64,000 bases of DNA from Paractinoplanes lichenicola (GTDB lineage: Bacteria; Actinomycetota; Actinomycetes; Mycobacteriales; Micromonosporaceae), in contig NZ_JAENHO010000002.1 in the NCBI RefSeq assembly GCF_016785085.1, forward strand, positions 620,001 through 684,000, in the 5' to 3' direction. The notes below the pieces were generated by a model that had not been told where the DNA came from, made no database searches, and saw only the letters and a list, made by a program, of their open reading frames with translations. Below, in pieces: positions 7,358 through 17,262 of the stretch. How positions within the stretch are numbered: position 1 is the first letter of the stretch; each line of letters opens with the position of its first letter. A program made the position numbers and the translations under genes.

Positions 7358-9775
7358 TTACTTCAGGTAGACCAACCCGTCGAGCGCGACCCCCGGGCGG
7401 CCCGGCGTGCCCTCGACCACCACCCGTACGGTGTGCTCGCCGCCGCCCGCCCACGAACGCGACCAGGCGATCCGGCGCGGCTCCGAGCTCGCCGACCGCA
7501 GGTCGACCATGCCTTGCGGCCGCCCGTCGAGGAACACCCCGACTCGGCCCGCACCCGGACCCCGGCTGAACACCAGCGCCGCCGACGTGCCGGTGAACGT
7601 GAAGCTCGCGCTGGCCCCACGGGTGCTGCCGGCCACGGCCGTGCCGCCGAGATAACCCCCGTTGCGCAGCGTGCGCCAGCTGCCCCGCCGCTGGGCCGAC
7701 ACTTCCGAGACCACCCACGGCGTACGGGTGATGGTGGCGCTCGTGGCGTTGCCAGCCCGGTCCAGGGCCCGCACCGTGAACGGCGTGGCCCGGTTCGGCG
7801 GCGCGGCCACATCCCGGCTGCGGGCCGCCGTGCCCAGGTTGATCGCCAGCGGCCGGGTCAGGCCGACCGAGCCCAGCGCGACGCCGTCGCCCACGTTCCA
7901 GCGCAGTTGCAGCGGCACGGCCCCGGAGCTGATCGTGCCCGGCCGCAGGGCGAGGACCGGCTTCGCGGCGAACACCGGCGCGTCCGCGTCGACGATGACC
8001 CGGCTGCTCACCGTGGTCGAGCGGCCCGACAGGTGCACGGCCCGCACAGACAAGGTGTGACTGCCCGGCGTGAGGCGCAGCCGGGTCGTGCGGTGAGCGC
8101 CCGGCGTGGCGACGCGCAACACGCCGTCGACCCAGATCTCAAACCGGTTGATCAACGCGGTCGGCGTGCTGCTCGTCCAGACCGGCTGGATCAGGCCCTT
8201 GCTGAAATACCGCCGGGCCGACAGCGCGGTGCCACCGATCCGCAGCACGTGCACCCCCGCCGGTGCGGCCCCCGCGATCGCCCGGATCGACGGCAGCTGC
8301 GCGTAGAGGGCGTTGCCCGGGCACGCGGTCAGGCCGCCGTCCCGATGCCCGGCGATGCGCCACAGGTTGGCCCGCTGCCCCTTGGGGAAGCGCGGTCCGC
8401 CGCCGGAGGTGAGCACGACCCGGCCGTTCGGAGCATTCCCGTACGCCCCCAGCTTGTACGCCGCCACGGCGGCGATCACGGTGCGAACCCTCGGCGTGAC
8501 CCGGACCCCGCCATAGTTGCCGATCACCGCGATCGAACTGGCGTCGGCGTTGAAGCCCACGGTGTGCGCCCCCAAGACGGTTCGCCCCACCCCGCCGCGG
8601 CGCCCCTCAAAAACGGTCCCACACTTGTCGACGAGGAAGTTGTAGCCGACGTCGTCCCACCCGCGGCTACGCACCTGATAGGCCTGAATCCCCCGCACAA
8701 TGCTCGCCGACTGCGCACAGCTGTAGCCGTTGCCGGTCGCCGTGTGATGCACGAAGAACACCTGAGTCGGGCCGGTGTATTCAGCCTCGCCCTTCACGAT
8801 CGCCTCGTTGGCCCGCCACCCCCCACGGGTAACCATCCTGGGCACCGGCCGCGCCGGCAACGGAACCTTCACAGCCCGCCGCCCGAGCCCGCCCAATGTC
8901 GCGCGCTCGCCCACCGCGCGCCCGCCGTCGTTCGTTGCGCGCGTGGGGTCGCTCGCTGCGCGGCTGCCGTCGTTTGTTGCGCGCGTGGGGTTGCTGACTG
9001 CGTGCGCGCCGTCGTTTGCTGCGTGCGCGGCGTCGTTTGTTGCGCGTTCGCTGTCGTTCCTTGCGTCCTGGCTCACCCCGGCGGTCGCCGCTTGTTCGCG
9101 GGTGGCGTCGTTCGGTGCTCGTTTGTGCGCGTTGTTGTCCGTCGGTTGTGCGTGAGCGGCGTCGGTTGGTGCTTGTTCGCGCGCGGGCTCATCCTGCGCT
9201 TCCGGGTTGATCAGGTCGAGGCGGAGGCCTTGGGGGCCGCGGGCGCCGATCACGCGCGCCTCGACGGCGTCCGAGGGGCCGACCCACAGGGGGTCGGAGG
9301 CGCCGCGCAGGTCGTCGGGGGCGTGGCCGTCGGTCTCGAGCGCCTGCCACGGGGTCCACCGGGCCGAGCCGATTGCCCGCGTGCGCAATTGCACGAGGCC
9401 GTCGACCTCGGTTCGCGGGTCGGCCCAGGTGGCGCCGACCAGGCTGAACGGTGTGGTCGTTGTGGCCGGCACAACCGACGAGAACCCGGCGCCTGCTGCG
9501 CCCCCGGCATCCTGCGCAAACCCGGCGCCTGCTGCGCGCTCGACGTTCCGCGTGGATCCGGCGCCTGCTGCGCCTCCGGCGTGCCGCGCGAGCCCGGCGG
9601 CGCGGGCGAAACCGGCGGGGGCTGGGCGGGCGGTGGCGGTGGCGAAGGTGAGTGTTTGCAGCGGTGGTGCGAAGGACTGCGATGGCTCGACCGCGCGGGC
9701 CGGGATGGGGCCGGTGGCTGCGGTCAGGGCCAGCAGACCCGAGGCAGCAAGAAGTTTCGTCCGATTCCGGTGCAC
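7358..9775 (-). CDS. Secreted N-acetylmuramoyl-L-alanine amidase / PGRP-like protein with repeat linker
   Basis: The 805-residue protein starts at GTG 9775 with GGGGGG upstream and a Sec signal peptide (about 1-28). Two low-complexity stretches follow: Gly/Ala-rich repeats at about 55-100 and Asn-Asp/Ala-rich repeats at about 200-290. The amidase_2/PGRP domain spans about 305-500. It has likely zinc ligands H343 or H344 (FVHHTATG), H477 (GHRDGG) and C485 (ACPG), and the YNFLVD segment. A C-terminal beta-rich portion (about 520-805) looks like carbohydrate- or wall-binding Ig-type modules. It probably cleaves or binds peptidoglycan outside the membrane. The repeat regions differ in base use from the rest of the gene. 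Confidence 0.88.
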   Translation of the reverse strand: MHRNRTKLLAASGLLALTAATGPIPARAVEPSQSFAPPLQTLTFATATARPAPAGFARAAGLARHAGGAAGAGSTRNVERAAGAGFAQDAGGAAGAGFSSVVPATTTTPFSLVGATWADPRTEVDGLVQLRTRAIGSARWTPWQALETDGHAPDDLRGASDPLWVGPSDAVEARVIGARGPQGLRLDLINPEAQDEPAREQAPTDAAHAQPTDNNAHKRAPNDATREQAATAGVSQDARNDSERATNDAAHAANDGAHAVSNPTRATNDGSRAASDPTRATNDGGRAVGERATLGGLGRRAVKVPLPARPVPRMVTRGGWRANEAIVKGEAEYTGPTQVFFVHHTATGNGYSCAQSASIVRGIQAYQVRSRGWDDVGYNFLVDKCGTVFEGRRGGVGRTVLGAHTVGFNADASSIAVIGNYGGVRVTPRVRTVIAAVAAYKLGAYGNAPNGRVVLTSGGGPRFPKGQRANLWRIAGHRDGGLTACPGNALYAQLPSIRAIAGAAPAGVHVLRIGGTALSARRYFSKGLIQPVWTSSTPTALINRFEIWVDGVLRVATPGAHRTTRLRLTPGSHTLSVRAVHLSGRSTTVSSRVIVDADAPVFAAKPVLALRPGTISSGAVPLQLRWNVGDGVALGSVGLTRPLAINLGTAARSRDVAAPPNRATPFTVRALDRAGNATSATITRTPWVVSEVSAQRRGSWRTLRNGGYLGGTAVAGSTRGASASFTFTGTSAALVFSRGPGAGRVGVFLDGRPQGMVDLRSASSEPRRIAWSRSWAGGGEHTVRVVVEGTPGRPGVALDGLVYLK
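8906..9178. repeat. Imperfect tandem repeats encoding Asn-Asp/Ala-rich linker
   Basis: This segment lies inside the amidase gene. On the plus strand it shows repeated GTCGTTTGTTGCGCGCG-like units and encodes stretches such as RATNDGSRAASDPTRATNDG. The translation is flexible and uncharged overall, typical of a surface linker. Units vary by point changes, so it is an aged repeat. Confidence 0.7.
9476..9613. repeat. Imperfect tandem repeats encoding Gly/Ala-rich linker
   Basis: Several copies of a CGGCGCCTGCTGCG core lie 30-50 bp apart near the start of the amidase gene. They encode GGAAGAGF-like units just after the signal peptide. The spacing and exact cores suggest slippage or unequal exchange within the gene. 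Confidence 0.65.
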
Positions 9776-9952
9776 GTGTCCCCCCGTGGTCCTGGTTCAT
9801 CGGCCAAGTGACACCTTGCGGGTTCGCGGCCTTGCTCGTCCCGGGAATCCGGAAACTATCTCGGACTAATCAGGCGAAAATCGGCGCATCCCGGCCGAAC
9901 GTTGGGCGTGTCTGACTTTTAAAGAGCCGCCCTCAGCGGCCGATGGAAGGGC

Positions 9953-12247
9953 GTGACCAGATCCGACGCCGGCGCTCCGGCGCTGACCGGCGTGGGCCGG
10001 CGCAATCTGTTCGCCCTCTACCTGGCGATCGCCTTGCCGCTGCTCGGGCTGCAGATGTTCGGGCCGGTGGCCGCGCAGGAGCTGGCCACGGCCGGGATCA
10101 TGGTGGTCGGGCTGGCCGCCCTGCACGTCGGGCCGCGGCGCAACGGGCTGCCGGTCGGGGAGCGCCGCTCGTGGCGGTTCATGCGCGCCGGGGCCTACCT
10201 GTTCGTCGCGACCTCGCTGATCCGGCTGGTCCTGCCGGGCGCGGACGGGGTGACGATCAGCACGGCGATGCTCGTCCCGGACGTGCTCTGCCTGGGGGCG
10301 TACGGGTGCGTGGGTTATGCCCTGACGGTCATGTTGCGCCGGCGGCGGGCGGGCGAGGACGACCCCGCCCGGATCGACGCGCTGCTGGTGGGCCTGGCCG
10401 GGGCGTTCGTCGTCTGGTCGTTCGTGATCGCGCCCGCCCTGGTCGACTCGGGGATGAGCCCGCTGCGCATCGTCGACGCGCTGTTCCCGGTGATCGACGT
10501 CGTGCTGCTCGTGCTGGTCGCCCAGCTGCTGCTGGCCGGCGGCGCCCGGCAGCCCGCGCTCTGGCTGCTGGTGGTCGCGGCGACGGCCATGTTCGTCGGC
10601 GACGTCTACTTCACGCTGCGAAACGCGCAGCTCGTGGACATCTCGCCGCGCGTCATCGACACACTTTTCATGCTCATGTTCGTCGCCTTGGCCACCGCCC
10701 CGATGCACAAGTCGATGCGCTCGCTCACCGAGCCGCAGCGCATCGTCGTACGGGATCTGAGCCGGCGGCGGCTGCTCGTGATCGGCCTGGTCGTCTCGGT
10801 GCCGACCGCGGTGACCTCGATGATGCCCGCGGGCAACACCGTGAACGACGTCGTCCGTACGGTCCTGAGCGTTCTGCTCACTTTGGCCGTGCTGGCGCGG
10901 GTGGTGCGCTCGAACAACTCCCGGGCCCGCGCGGAACGGGCCAGCCGCCGCCGTGCGACCCACGACGCGCTCACCGACCTGCCCAACCGTGAGCTGCTGG
11001 CCGAGACGGTGAGCTCCTGGGGCGACCGGGCGGCCGAGGAGAACCTCGAGATCAGCCTGCTCTTCCTCGACCTCGACCGGTTCAAGCACGTCAACGACCG
11101 CTGGGGGCACCAGGTCGGCGACGAGCTGCTGTGCGCGGTCGCCGCCCGGCTGACGGCCCAGGTGCGTACGCAGGATCTGGTCTGCCGGATCGGCGGCGAC
11201 GAGTTCGTGATCGCGCTGGCCAGCCCCTCGCACCTGCGGCTGGCCGAGTCGCTGGCCGAGCGTCTGCTGGAGGAATTCGCCCGCCCGTTCCGGCTGTCGG
11301 TGGGCGACGTCGTCGTGTCGGCCTCGATCGGCCTGGCGAAGTCGCACGGCGGCGCGCACGCGCTCGAGCTGATCCGCGACGCAGATACCGCGATGTACAA
11401 GGCCAAGGGCTCGGGCCGCAATGCCGTCGCCCTGTTCGACACGTCGCTGCGCGACCAGGTGCGCGATCGGGTCAACCTCGAGCAGGCCCTGCGCGGCGCG
11501 GCCGAGCGGGGCGAGCTGGCTGTGCACTTCCAGCCGATCGTCGACGTGGCCACCGGCGAGCTGGACGGCTTCGAGGCGCTGATGCGCTGGCAGTCGCCGG
11601 CGCTCGGGTTCGTCAGCCCGATGGAGTTCATCCCGGTCGCCGAGGAGACCGGCATGATCGTCGAGATGGGCGAGTGGCTGCTGCGCGAATCCGCTCGTCA
11701 GCTGGTCGAGTGGTCGTTGCAACGCGGTGCCGGCGCGCGCCCGCTGCACGTCTCGGTCAACGTGGCCGTCCGCCAGCTGCGCGACGGCTCGCTGGTCCGC
11801 ATCGTCGACGAGGTGCTGCGCGAGACCGCCCTGCCGCCGTCGGCGCTGTGGCTGGAGATCACCGAGTCCGGCGTCATGGAGAACATCGAGGGCACCCTGC
11901 TCACGCTGAACGCCCTGCACGCGCTGGGCGTCACGCTGTGCATCGACGACTTCGGCACGGGCTATTCGTCGCTCAGCTACCTGCAGCGCCTGCCGGTCGG
12001 CATCGTGAAGATCGACCGCTCGTTCGTGTCGCGCATCGGCGACGGCACGAACGAGCCCATCGTCCGCGCGGTGCTGGCGATGACCCACGCGATGGGGCAC
12101 CGGGTGGTGGCCGAGGGCGTGGAGACCGCCGAGCAGCGCGACTGGCTGCGCAACCAGGGCTGCGACCTGATTCAGGGCTGGTACTACGCCAAGGCCGACC
12201 GCCCCGAGAACCTGACCAAGTGGATCAGCCCGCAGGTGCCGGCCTGA
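9953..12247 (+). CDS. Membrane GGDEF-EAL protein (cyclic-di-GMP synthase/phosphodiesterase)
   Basis: This 764-residue protein has about eight hydrophobic segments in residues 20-320, then GGDEF (about 330-500) and EAL (about 505-760) domains. The active-site GGDEF is intact (414-418, CRIGGDEFVI). The EAL domain keeps EAL at 541-543, DDFGTGYSSLSY and the later VKIDRSFV and AEGVE motifs. Both activities are therefore possible, although many such proteins use one domain for regulation. The N-terminal membrane part resembles the sensory helices of actinobacterial GGDEF-EAL proteins; its signal is unknown. GTG 9953 follows GGAAGG with short spacing, so the start is less certain than the rest. Confidence 0.93.
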   Translation: MTRSDAGAPALTGVGRRNLFALYLAIALPLLGLQMFGPVAAQELATAGIMVVGLAALHVGPRRNGLPVGERRSWRFMRAGAYLFVATSLIRLVLPGADGVTISTAMLVPDVLCLGAYGCVGYALTVMLRRRRAGEDDPARIDALLVGLAGAFVVWSFVIAPALVDSGMSPLRIVDALFPVIDVVLLVLVAQLLLAGGARQPALWLLVVAATAMFVGDVYFTLRNAQLVDISPRVIDTLFMLMFVALATAPMHKSMRSLTEPQRIVVRDLSRRRLLVIGLVVSVPTAVTSMMPAGNTVNDVVRTVLSVLLTLAVLARVVRSNNSRARAERASRRRATHDALTDLPNRELLAETVSSWGDRAAEENLEISLLFLDLDRFKHVNDRWGHQVGDELLCAVAARLTAQVRTQDLVCRIGGDEFVIALASPSHLRLAESLAERLLEEFARPFRLSVGDVVVSASIGLAKSHGGAHALELIRDADTAMYKAKGSGRNAVALFDTSLRDQVRDRVNLEQALRGAAERGELAVHFQPIVDVATGELDGFEALMRWQSPALGFVSPMEFIPVAEETGMIVEMGEWLLRESARQLVEWSLQRGAGARPLHVSVNVAVRQLRDGSLVRIVDEVLRETALPPSALWLEITESGVMENIEGTLLTLNALHALGVTLCIDDFGTGYSSLSYLQRLPVGIVKIDRSFVSRIGDGTNEPIVRAVLAMTHAMGHRVVAEGVETAEQRDWLRNQGCDLIQGWYYAKADRPENLTKWISPQVPA

Positions 12248-12266
12248 CCTGTCCCTCGACCTCCTC

Positions 12267-12731
12267 CTACGCGGTCAGGTACCCCTCCGCGGCCAGGTGC
12301 GCGAACAGGGCTCGGTTGAACGCGTTCGTCTCGGGCAGGTCGAGCGGGTCGAAGAACCGGAGAGCGGTGGTCTCGGGATCCGACACGTCGAGCCGCCCCG
12401 ACCACGACTCGGCCCGATAGATCAGCGAGATCACCTGGCACTGGTCGCCGTTGGGATAGACCAGGAAGCACTCCGGGCCCGATCGCGCCGAGAGCAGGGT
12501 CAGCTCGCCGGCGACCAGGCCGGTCTCCTCACGCAGTTCCCGGCGGGCGGCGTCTTCGAGCCGCTCGCCCGGTTCCACGGCGCCGCCGGGCAGGCACCAG
12601 GTGTGGTCATCGGAGCGTCTCTGCAACAGGATTCGCCGCTCGTCGTCCCGGACGAGCACACCGGCCGCCGCGACTTGCAGCGTCTCGTGACCGACCAGTG
12701 CGCGCATGCGCTCCACGTAGGACTCGCTCAT
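12267..12731 (-). CDS. Nudix hydrolase
   Basis: The 154-residue protein has a complete Nudix box, from [14 protein letters not shown] to RELREETGL, which binds Mg and cleaves nucleoside-diphosphate-linked substrates. HTWCLPGG precedes the box, as in MutT/ADP-ribose pyrophosphatase-like enzymes. Substrate cannot be told. TATCCT ends 8 nt before ATG 12731 with no Shine-Dalgarno, consistent with a leaderless message. It is convergent with the GGDEF-EAL gene. Confidence 0.9.
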   Translation of the reverse strand: MSESYVERMRALVGHETLQVAAAGVLVRDDERRILLQRRSDDHTWCLPGGAVEPGERLEDAARRELREETGLVAGELTLLSARSGPECFLVYPNGDQCQVISLIYRAESWSGRLDVSDPETTALRFFDPLDLPETNAFNRALFAHLAAEGYLTA

Positions 12732-12766
12732 GGTCCGCAGGATAAGGGGCGGCCGAGCCGGGCGGG

Positions 12767-13963
<1,197 letters not shown>

Positions 13964-13985
13964 ACTGCGTACTGTGTACTCGCAT

Positions 13986-14068
13986 GTACTAGGACGCTAG
14001 AAGCGGTCCGTCCCGAGCGCAAAGTGCCCTAGTACGCTGCCGGTCATGGCGAGCGAGCGTACTAGTAC
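13986..14068. promoter_or_regulatory. Multi-site operator candidate: GTACTAG repeats
   Basis: GTACTAGG (13986-13993) and CCTAGTAC (14028-14035) form a perfect 8-bp inverted repeat with arms 42 bp apart, about four helical turns. A third copy, the perfect palindrome GTACTAGTAC (14059-14068), lies just inside the regulator gene. Related AGTAC half-sites occur at about 13968-13980. GntR proteins bind palindromes with GT and AC ends, so these are likely sites for the adjacent GntR-TetR protein. Confidence 0.6.
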
Positions 14069-14951
14069 GGAGGCGCCCTACCGGCGGATCGTGGCCGAGA
14101 TCCGCCGCCGCATCGAGTCCGGCCGGTTGCAGCCGGGCGATCGGGTGCCGTCGGCGCGGGCGATCACGCGCGAGTGGGGCGTCGCGATCGCCACGGCCAC
14201 GAAAGTGCACGCCGCGCTGCGCGAATCGGGGCTGACCATTCCGCGGCCCGGGGTGGGCACAGTCGTCGCCGGGCCGGTGCCGCGCCGCGAACACGAGCTC
14301 AGCCGCGATCGGATCGTGCGGGTCGCCATGACGATCGCCGACGAGCGTGGCATGGCCGAGCTGACCATGCGCCGGCTCGCGGCCGAGCTCGGAGTGGCCA
14401 CGATGTCGCTCTACCGGCACGTGCCGGGGCGGGAGGAACTCGTACTGGGAATGATCGACGTGGCTCTCGGGGCGGTCCGGCTGCCGCCGAAGCACCCGGC
14501 GGATTGGCGTGTCGCGCTCGAGTTGTGCGCGCGTGAGCAGTGGGCGGTCTTCCAGCGCCACCCGTGGCTGGGCCCGTCGATGTCGCTGACCCGCCCGCAG
14601 CTCGCGCCGAACGGGGTGCTGCTCACCGAGTGGGTGCTGAGCGCCTTCGACCGCACGACGCTGACCGGTAGTGAGCGCATGTACATCCAGATCCTGCTGT
14701 TCACGTTCGTCCGCGGGCTCTCGACCGCCCTGGAGATCGAGAACGAGGCGATCCGCGAGACCGGCATGACCAACGAACAGTGGCTGCAGACGCAGTCCGG
14801 CCTGCTCGCCTCCATGATCGACTCGGGCGCGATCAACCACTTCCGCGAACTGACCGAGCACGGTTTCGATTTCGGGCTCGATCAGCTCTTCGAGTTCGGC
14901 CTGGCCCGCCTGCTCGACGGCATTTCCTTGTTCGTGGAGGCGCGCGCCTAA
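14046..14951 (+). CDS. GntR-TetR fusion transcriptional regulator
   Basis: The 301-residue protein joins two DNA-binding modules. A GntR winged helix covers about 10-75 (YRRIVAEIRRRIESGRLQPG, then SARAITREWGVAIATATKVH). A TetR helix-turn-helix starts at about 84 (DRIVRVAMTIADERG, MSLYRHVPGREELVLGM) with a TetR ligand domain to the end. Such fusions are known in actinobacteria. The promoter hexamer TACGCT ends 8 nt before the ATG and no Shine-Dalgarno is seen. It is divergent from the FAD monooxygenase and likely controls it through the GTACTAG sites. The gene ends within a duplicated 24-bp segment. Confidence 0.92.
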   Translation: MASERTSTEAPYRRIVAEIRRRIESGRLQPGDRVPSARAITREWGVAIATATKVHAALRESGLTIPRPGVGTVVAGPVPRREHELSRDRIVRVAMTIADERGMAELTMRRLAAELGVATMSLYRHVPGREELVLGMIDVALGAVRLPPKHPADWRVALELCAREQWAVFQRHPWLGPSMSLTRPQLAPNGVLLTEWVLSAFDRTTLTGSERMYIQILLFTFVRGLSTALEIENEAIRETGMTNEQWLQTQSGLLASMIDSGAINHFRELTEHGFDFGLDQLFEFGLARLLDGISLFVEARA

Positions 14952-14984
14952 GAGACGTTTGTGGAGGCGCGCGCCTAAGAGACG
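14934..14984. repeat. Exact 24-bp tandem duplication across convergent gene ends
   Basis: Positions 14934-14957 and 14961-14984 are identical over 24 bp, separated by TTT. Each copy contains the palindrome GGCGCGCGCC. The first copy supplies the stop codon of the regulator gene and the second the stop codon of the convergent oxidoreductase. It looks like a recent slippage duplication. Confidence 0.85.
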
Positions 14985-15877
14985 ATCAGGACGACTTTGC
15001 CGTGGCTGTGCCGGGACTCGACGGCCTTGTGGGCCTCGACCACCTCGGCCAGCGGGAACGCCTGCACGGGCATGCGCACCTTGCCCTGGGCGGCCAGGTC
15101 GATCACGTGCGCGAGCCGCTTCGGGTCGCGGCCGGCTCGGACCACGCGAGTGCCGTGTTCGGCGGCGGCCTTGTCGTCGACGATCGTCCCGATGCGTTCG
15201 GGGGCGATGCCCAGTTGCACGGATTGAGCGATCGCCTCCGCCCCGGCGCAGTCCAGCGCGACCGTCGGTTGCAGTCCGAGGTTGCGCACTTCGCTCACCA
15301 GCCCGGGGCCGTACGTGACCGGAACAGCACCCTGCCGCCGTACGCGGTCGTGGTTCTCGAGGCTGGCCGAGCCGATCACCGTGGCGCCGGCCAGACGCGC
15401 GAGCTGCGTGGCGACCGTGCCGACACTGCCCGCGGCGGCGTGCACCAGCAGCACGTCACCCTCGCCGACGCCGAGTTCGAGCAGGGCGCCGCTGGCCGTC
15501 TGGCCCGCCGCCACCAGCGCCGCCGCGGTCGGGAAGTCGACGTCGCGGGGCTTGCGGACCACGTTCTCGGCCGCCACGACCACCAGTTCCGCGTTGCCGT
15601 CGAGCATTGTCGACCCGAGCACGGGGTCACCCACGGCCGGCTCCCGTACGCCCTCACCCAGCGCGTCGATCACCCCGGCGTACTCCTGACCGATCGTCTG
15701 CGGAAACTCCACCTTGGCCCACGGCATGTTCCCCTCCCGCACGGCCACGTCGAAGGGCTGAACACCCGCGGCCAGCACCCGCACGCGCACCTGGCCCGGA
15801 CCGGGCTGCGGATCGGGAATGTGCACCACATGCAAGACATCGGCCGACCCGAACTTGTCGAACACAGCAGCTCTCAT
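14975..15877 (-). CDS. NADP-dependent quinone oxidoreductase-like (zinc-free MDR family)
   Basis: The protein has 300 residues from ATG 15877. The N-terminal GroES-like half includes GPGQVRVRVLAAGVQPFDVA. The C-terminal Rossmann half includes LLVHAAAGSVGTVATQLARL, the MDR coenzyme motif. No catalytic zinc Cys/His set is evident, as in the quinone oxidoreductase branch. CAGAGT ends 7 nt before the ATG, suggesting leaderless expression. It reduces small enones or quinones in family members; the physiological substrate is unknown. It is convergent with the GntR-TetR gene. Confidence 0.88.
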   Translation of the reverse strand: MRAAVFDKFGSADVLHVVHIPDPQPGPGQVRVRVLAAGVQPFDVAVREGNMPWAKVEFPQTIGQEYAGVIDALGEGVREPAVGDPVLGSTMLDGNAELVVVAAENVVRKPRDVDFPTAAALVAAGQTASGALLELGVGEGDVLLVHAAAGSVGTVATQLARLAGATVIGSASLENHDRVRRQGAVPVTYGPGLVSEVRNLGLQPTVALDCAGAEAIAQSVQLGIAPERIGTIVDDKAAAEHGTRVVRAGRDPKRLAHVIDLAAQGKVRMPVQAFPLAEVVEAHKAVESRHSHGKVVLIVS

Positions 15878-16024
15878 GAACGAACTCTGCAAGCTGAACC
15901 GGAGTTGAAGTCAAGTCGACGGTGTGCTGTCCCGGATGGCCGGATAGGTCAGCTTTGGTCGCCGCGCGGTCACGATCGGACGGCGCGGCGCGACCGCCGG
16001 GCGCGGCGTCGCTACCGTTAGCGC

Positions 16025-16618
16025 GTGTCTAACGTCCCGTGGTGGGGGCTGCCCCTCATCGCAGCGCTGTTCGCCCTGGCCGGAGCGGCCGCGGTCCAGC
16101 TCACGTCCGCCCGTAACGACTACCTGCTCAGCCGCCGCCGGCGCACCCGGAGGTGGTACGAGGAACGGAAGGCGGCATATGTCGCGTTGCTCGCCGTTTT
16201 TGAGCGCGACACCTTCCGCCTGCGCGCGGCGTACGACGCGGGGGAGAAGCCGGTGTCCGCGCTCGTCTACCTGGACGAGGTGGGCGCGCCCCTGATGCAG
16301 GTGCGGCTGCTCGCGTCGGGCCCGGTGCGCAGCGCCGCCCTGGCCGTGCACCTGCTGCTGCAGAAGCTGCACGGCGAGATGAACCCGGCCGCCGTCATCG
16401 GGGTGCAGCCGGAGATTCATTTCCGTGAGTTGCTGACTCAGGTCCCGCTCGTCGTGCAGCAGTTCGAGGCGGCCATCCGCGAGGAGCTGGGTATCGACAC
16501 GAACCCGCCGGCCCCGCCCCCGGCGTCGAACGGGCGGAGCCGGGGTCTGCTGAGACGTCCCGCACGCTCGGAGCCTCTGGAGGGTTTGGCCGAGATCGGG
16601 CAGGATCGCAAGGTGTGA
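16025..16618 (+). CDS. Conserved hypothetical single-pass membrane protein
   Basis: The 197-residue protein starts with one membrane helix (about 5-27, WWGLPLIAALFALAGAAAVQ) followed by an Arg-rich stop-transfer stretch. The cytosolic part is helical with a Pro-rich C-terminal tail. No known domain is recognised. TACCGT ends 7 nt before GTG 16025 (leaderless type). Its TGA overlaps the GTG of the KDPG aldolase gene, so it is co-translated with the Entner-Doudoroff-type genes, which is an unexplained pairing. Confidence 0.75.
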   Translation: MSNVPWWGLPLIAALFALAGAAAVQLTSARNDYLLSRRRRTRRWYEERKAAYVALLAVFERDTFRLRAAYDAGEKPVSALVYLDEVGAPLMQVRLLASGPVRSAALAVHLLLQKLHGEMNPAAVIGVQPEIHFRELLTQVPLVVQQFEAAIREELGIDTNPPAPPPASNGRSRGLLRRPARSEPLEGLAEIGQDRKV

Positions 16619-17262
16619 CCGAACAGAGCGTTCCCCTCGACGCCGTGTCCGCCGCCGTGGTCAACAGCGGGATCGTCGCCATCCTGCGCGCTCCCACGGC
16701 CGACTATTTCGCCGCCGTCGCCGAAGTGCTGGCCGGCAACGGCATCACCGCGCTCGAGGTGACGCTCACCTCCCGCGGCGCCATCGAGGCGCTGGCCGGC
16801 CTGCGCCGCCAGTTGCCCGCCGCGGTGGCGATCGGCGCCGGCACCGTGCTGACTGCCGACGACGCGAAGGCTGCGGCCGACGCGGGGGCCGAGTTCCTGG
16901 TCTCCCCGGTGCTCGACGCCGAGCTTGTCCGCGGCACCGAGCTGCCGTTCTATCCCGGCACGTCCACCCCGACCGAGATGTACAACGCGCACCTGGCCGG
17001 CGCCCCGCTGGTCAAGGTCTTCCCCGCGGCCGGCCTCGGCCCCGGCTGGCTGCGTGACGTGCGCGGCCCGCTGCCCCAGATCAACGTCATGCCGACCGGC
17101 GGCGTCAAGATCGAGGACATCGCCGACTGGCTGTTCGCCGGGGCCAAGGCGGTCGGCGTCGGCGGCCCGCTCGTCGGCGACGCCGTCACCGGGGGCAGCC
17201 TGACCGCCCTGGCCAACCGCGCCCGCCACGCGGTGAGCGCGGTCAAGTTCGCCCGCTCATGA
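16615..17262 (+). CDS. eda: 2-dehydro-3-deoxy-phosphogluconate (KDPG) aldolase
   Basis: The 215-residue class I aldolase splits KDPG into pyruvate and glyceraldehyde-3-phosphate. The Schiff-base lysine is K134 (LVKVFPAAGLG) and the catalytic glutamate is E48 (ALEVTL). MPTGGV forms the phosphate loop. Length equals the family norm. The start GTG overlaps the preceding stop, and its own stop overlaps the kinase start (ATGA), a tight operon. Some homologues act on KDPGal, so a galacturonate route is also possible. Confidence 0.92.
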   Translation: MTEQSVPLDAVSAAVVNSGIVAILRAPTADYFAAVAEVLAGNGITALEVTLTSRGAIEALAGLRRQLPAAVAIGAGTVLTADDAKAAADAGAEFLVSPVLDAELVRGTELPFYPGTSTPTEMYNAHLAGAPLVKVFPAAGLGPGWLRDVRGPLPQINVMPTGGVKIEDIADWLFAGAKAVGVGGPLVGDAVTGGSLTALANRARHAVSAVKFARS

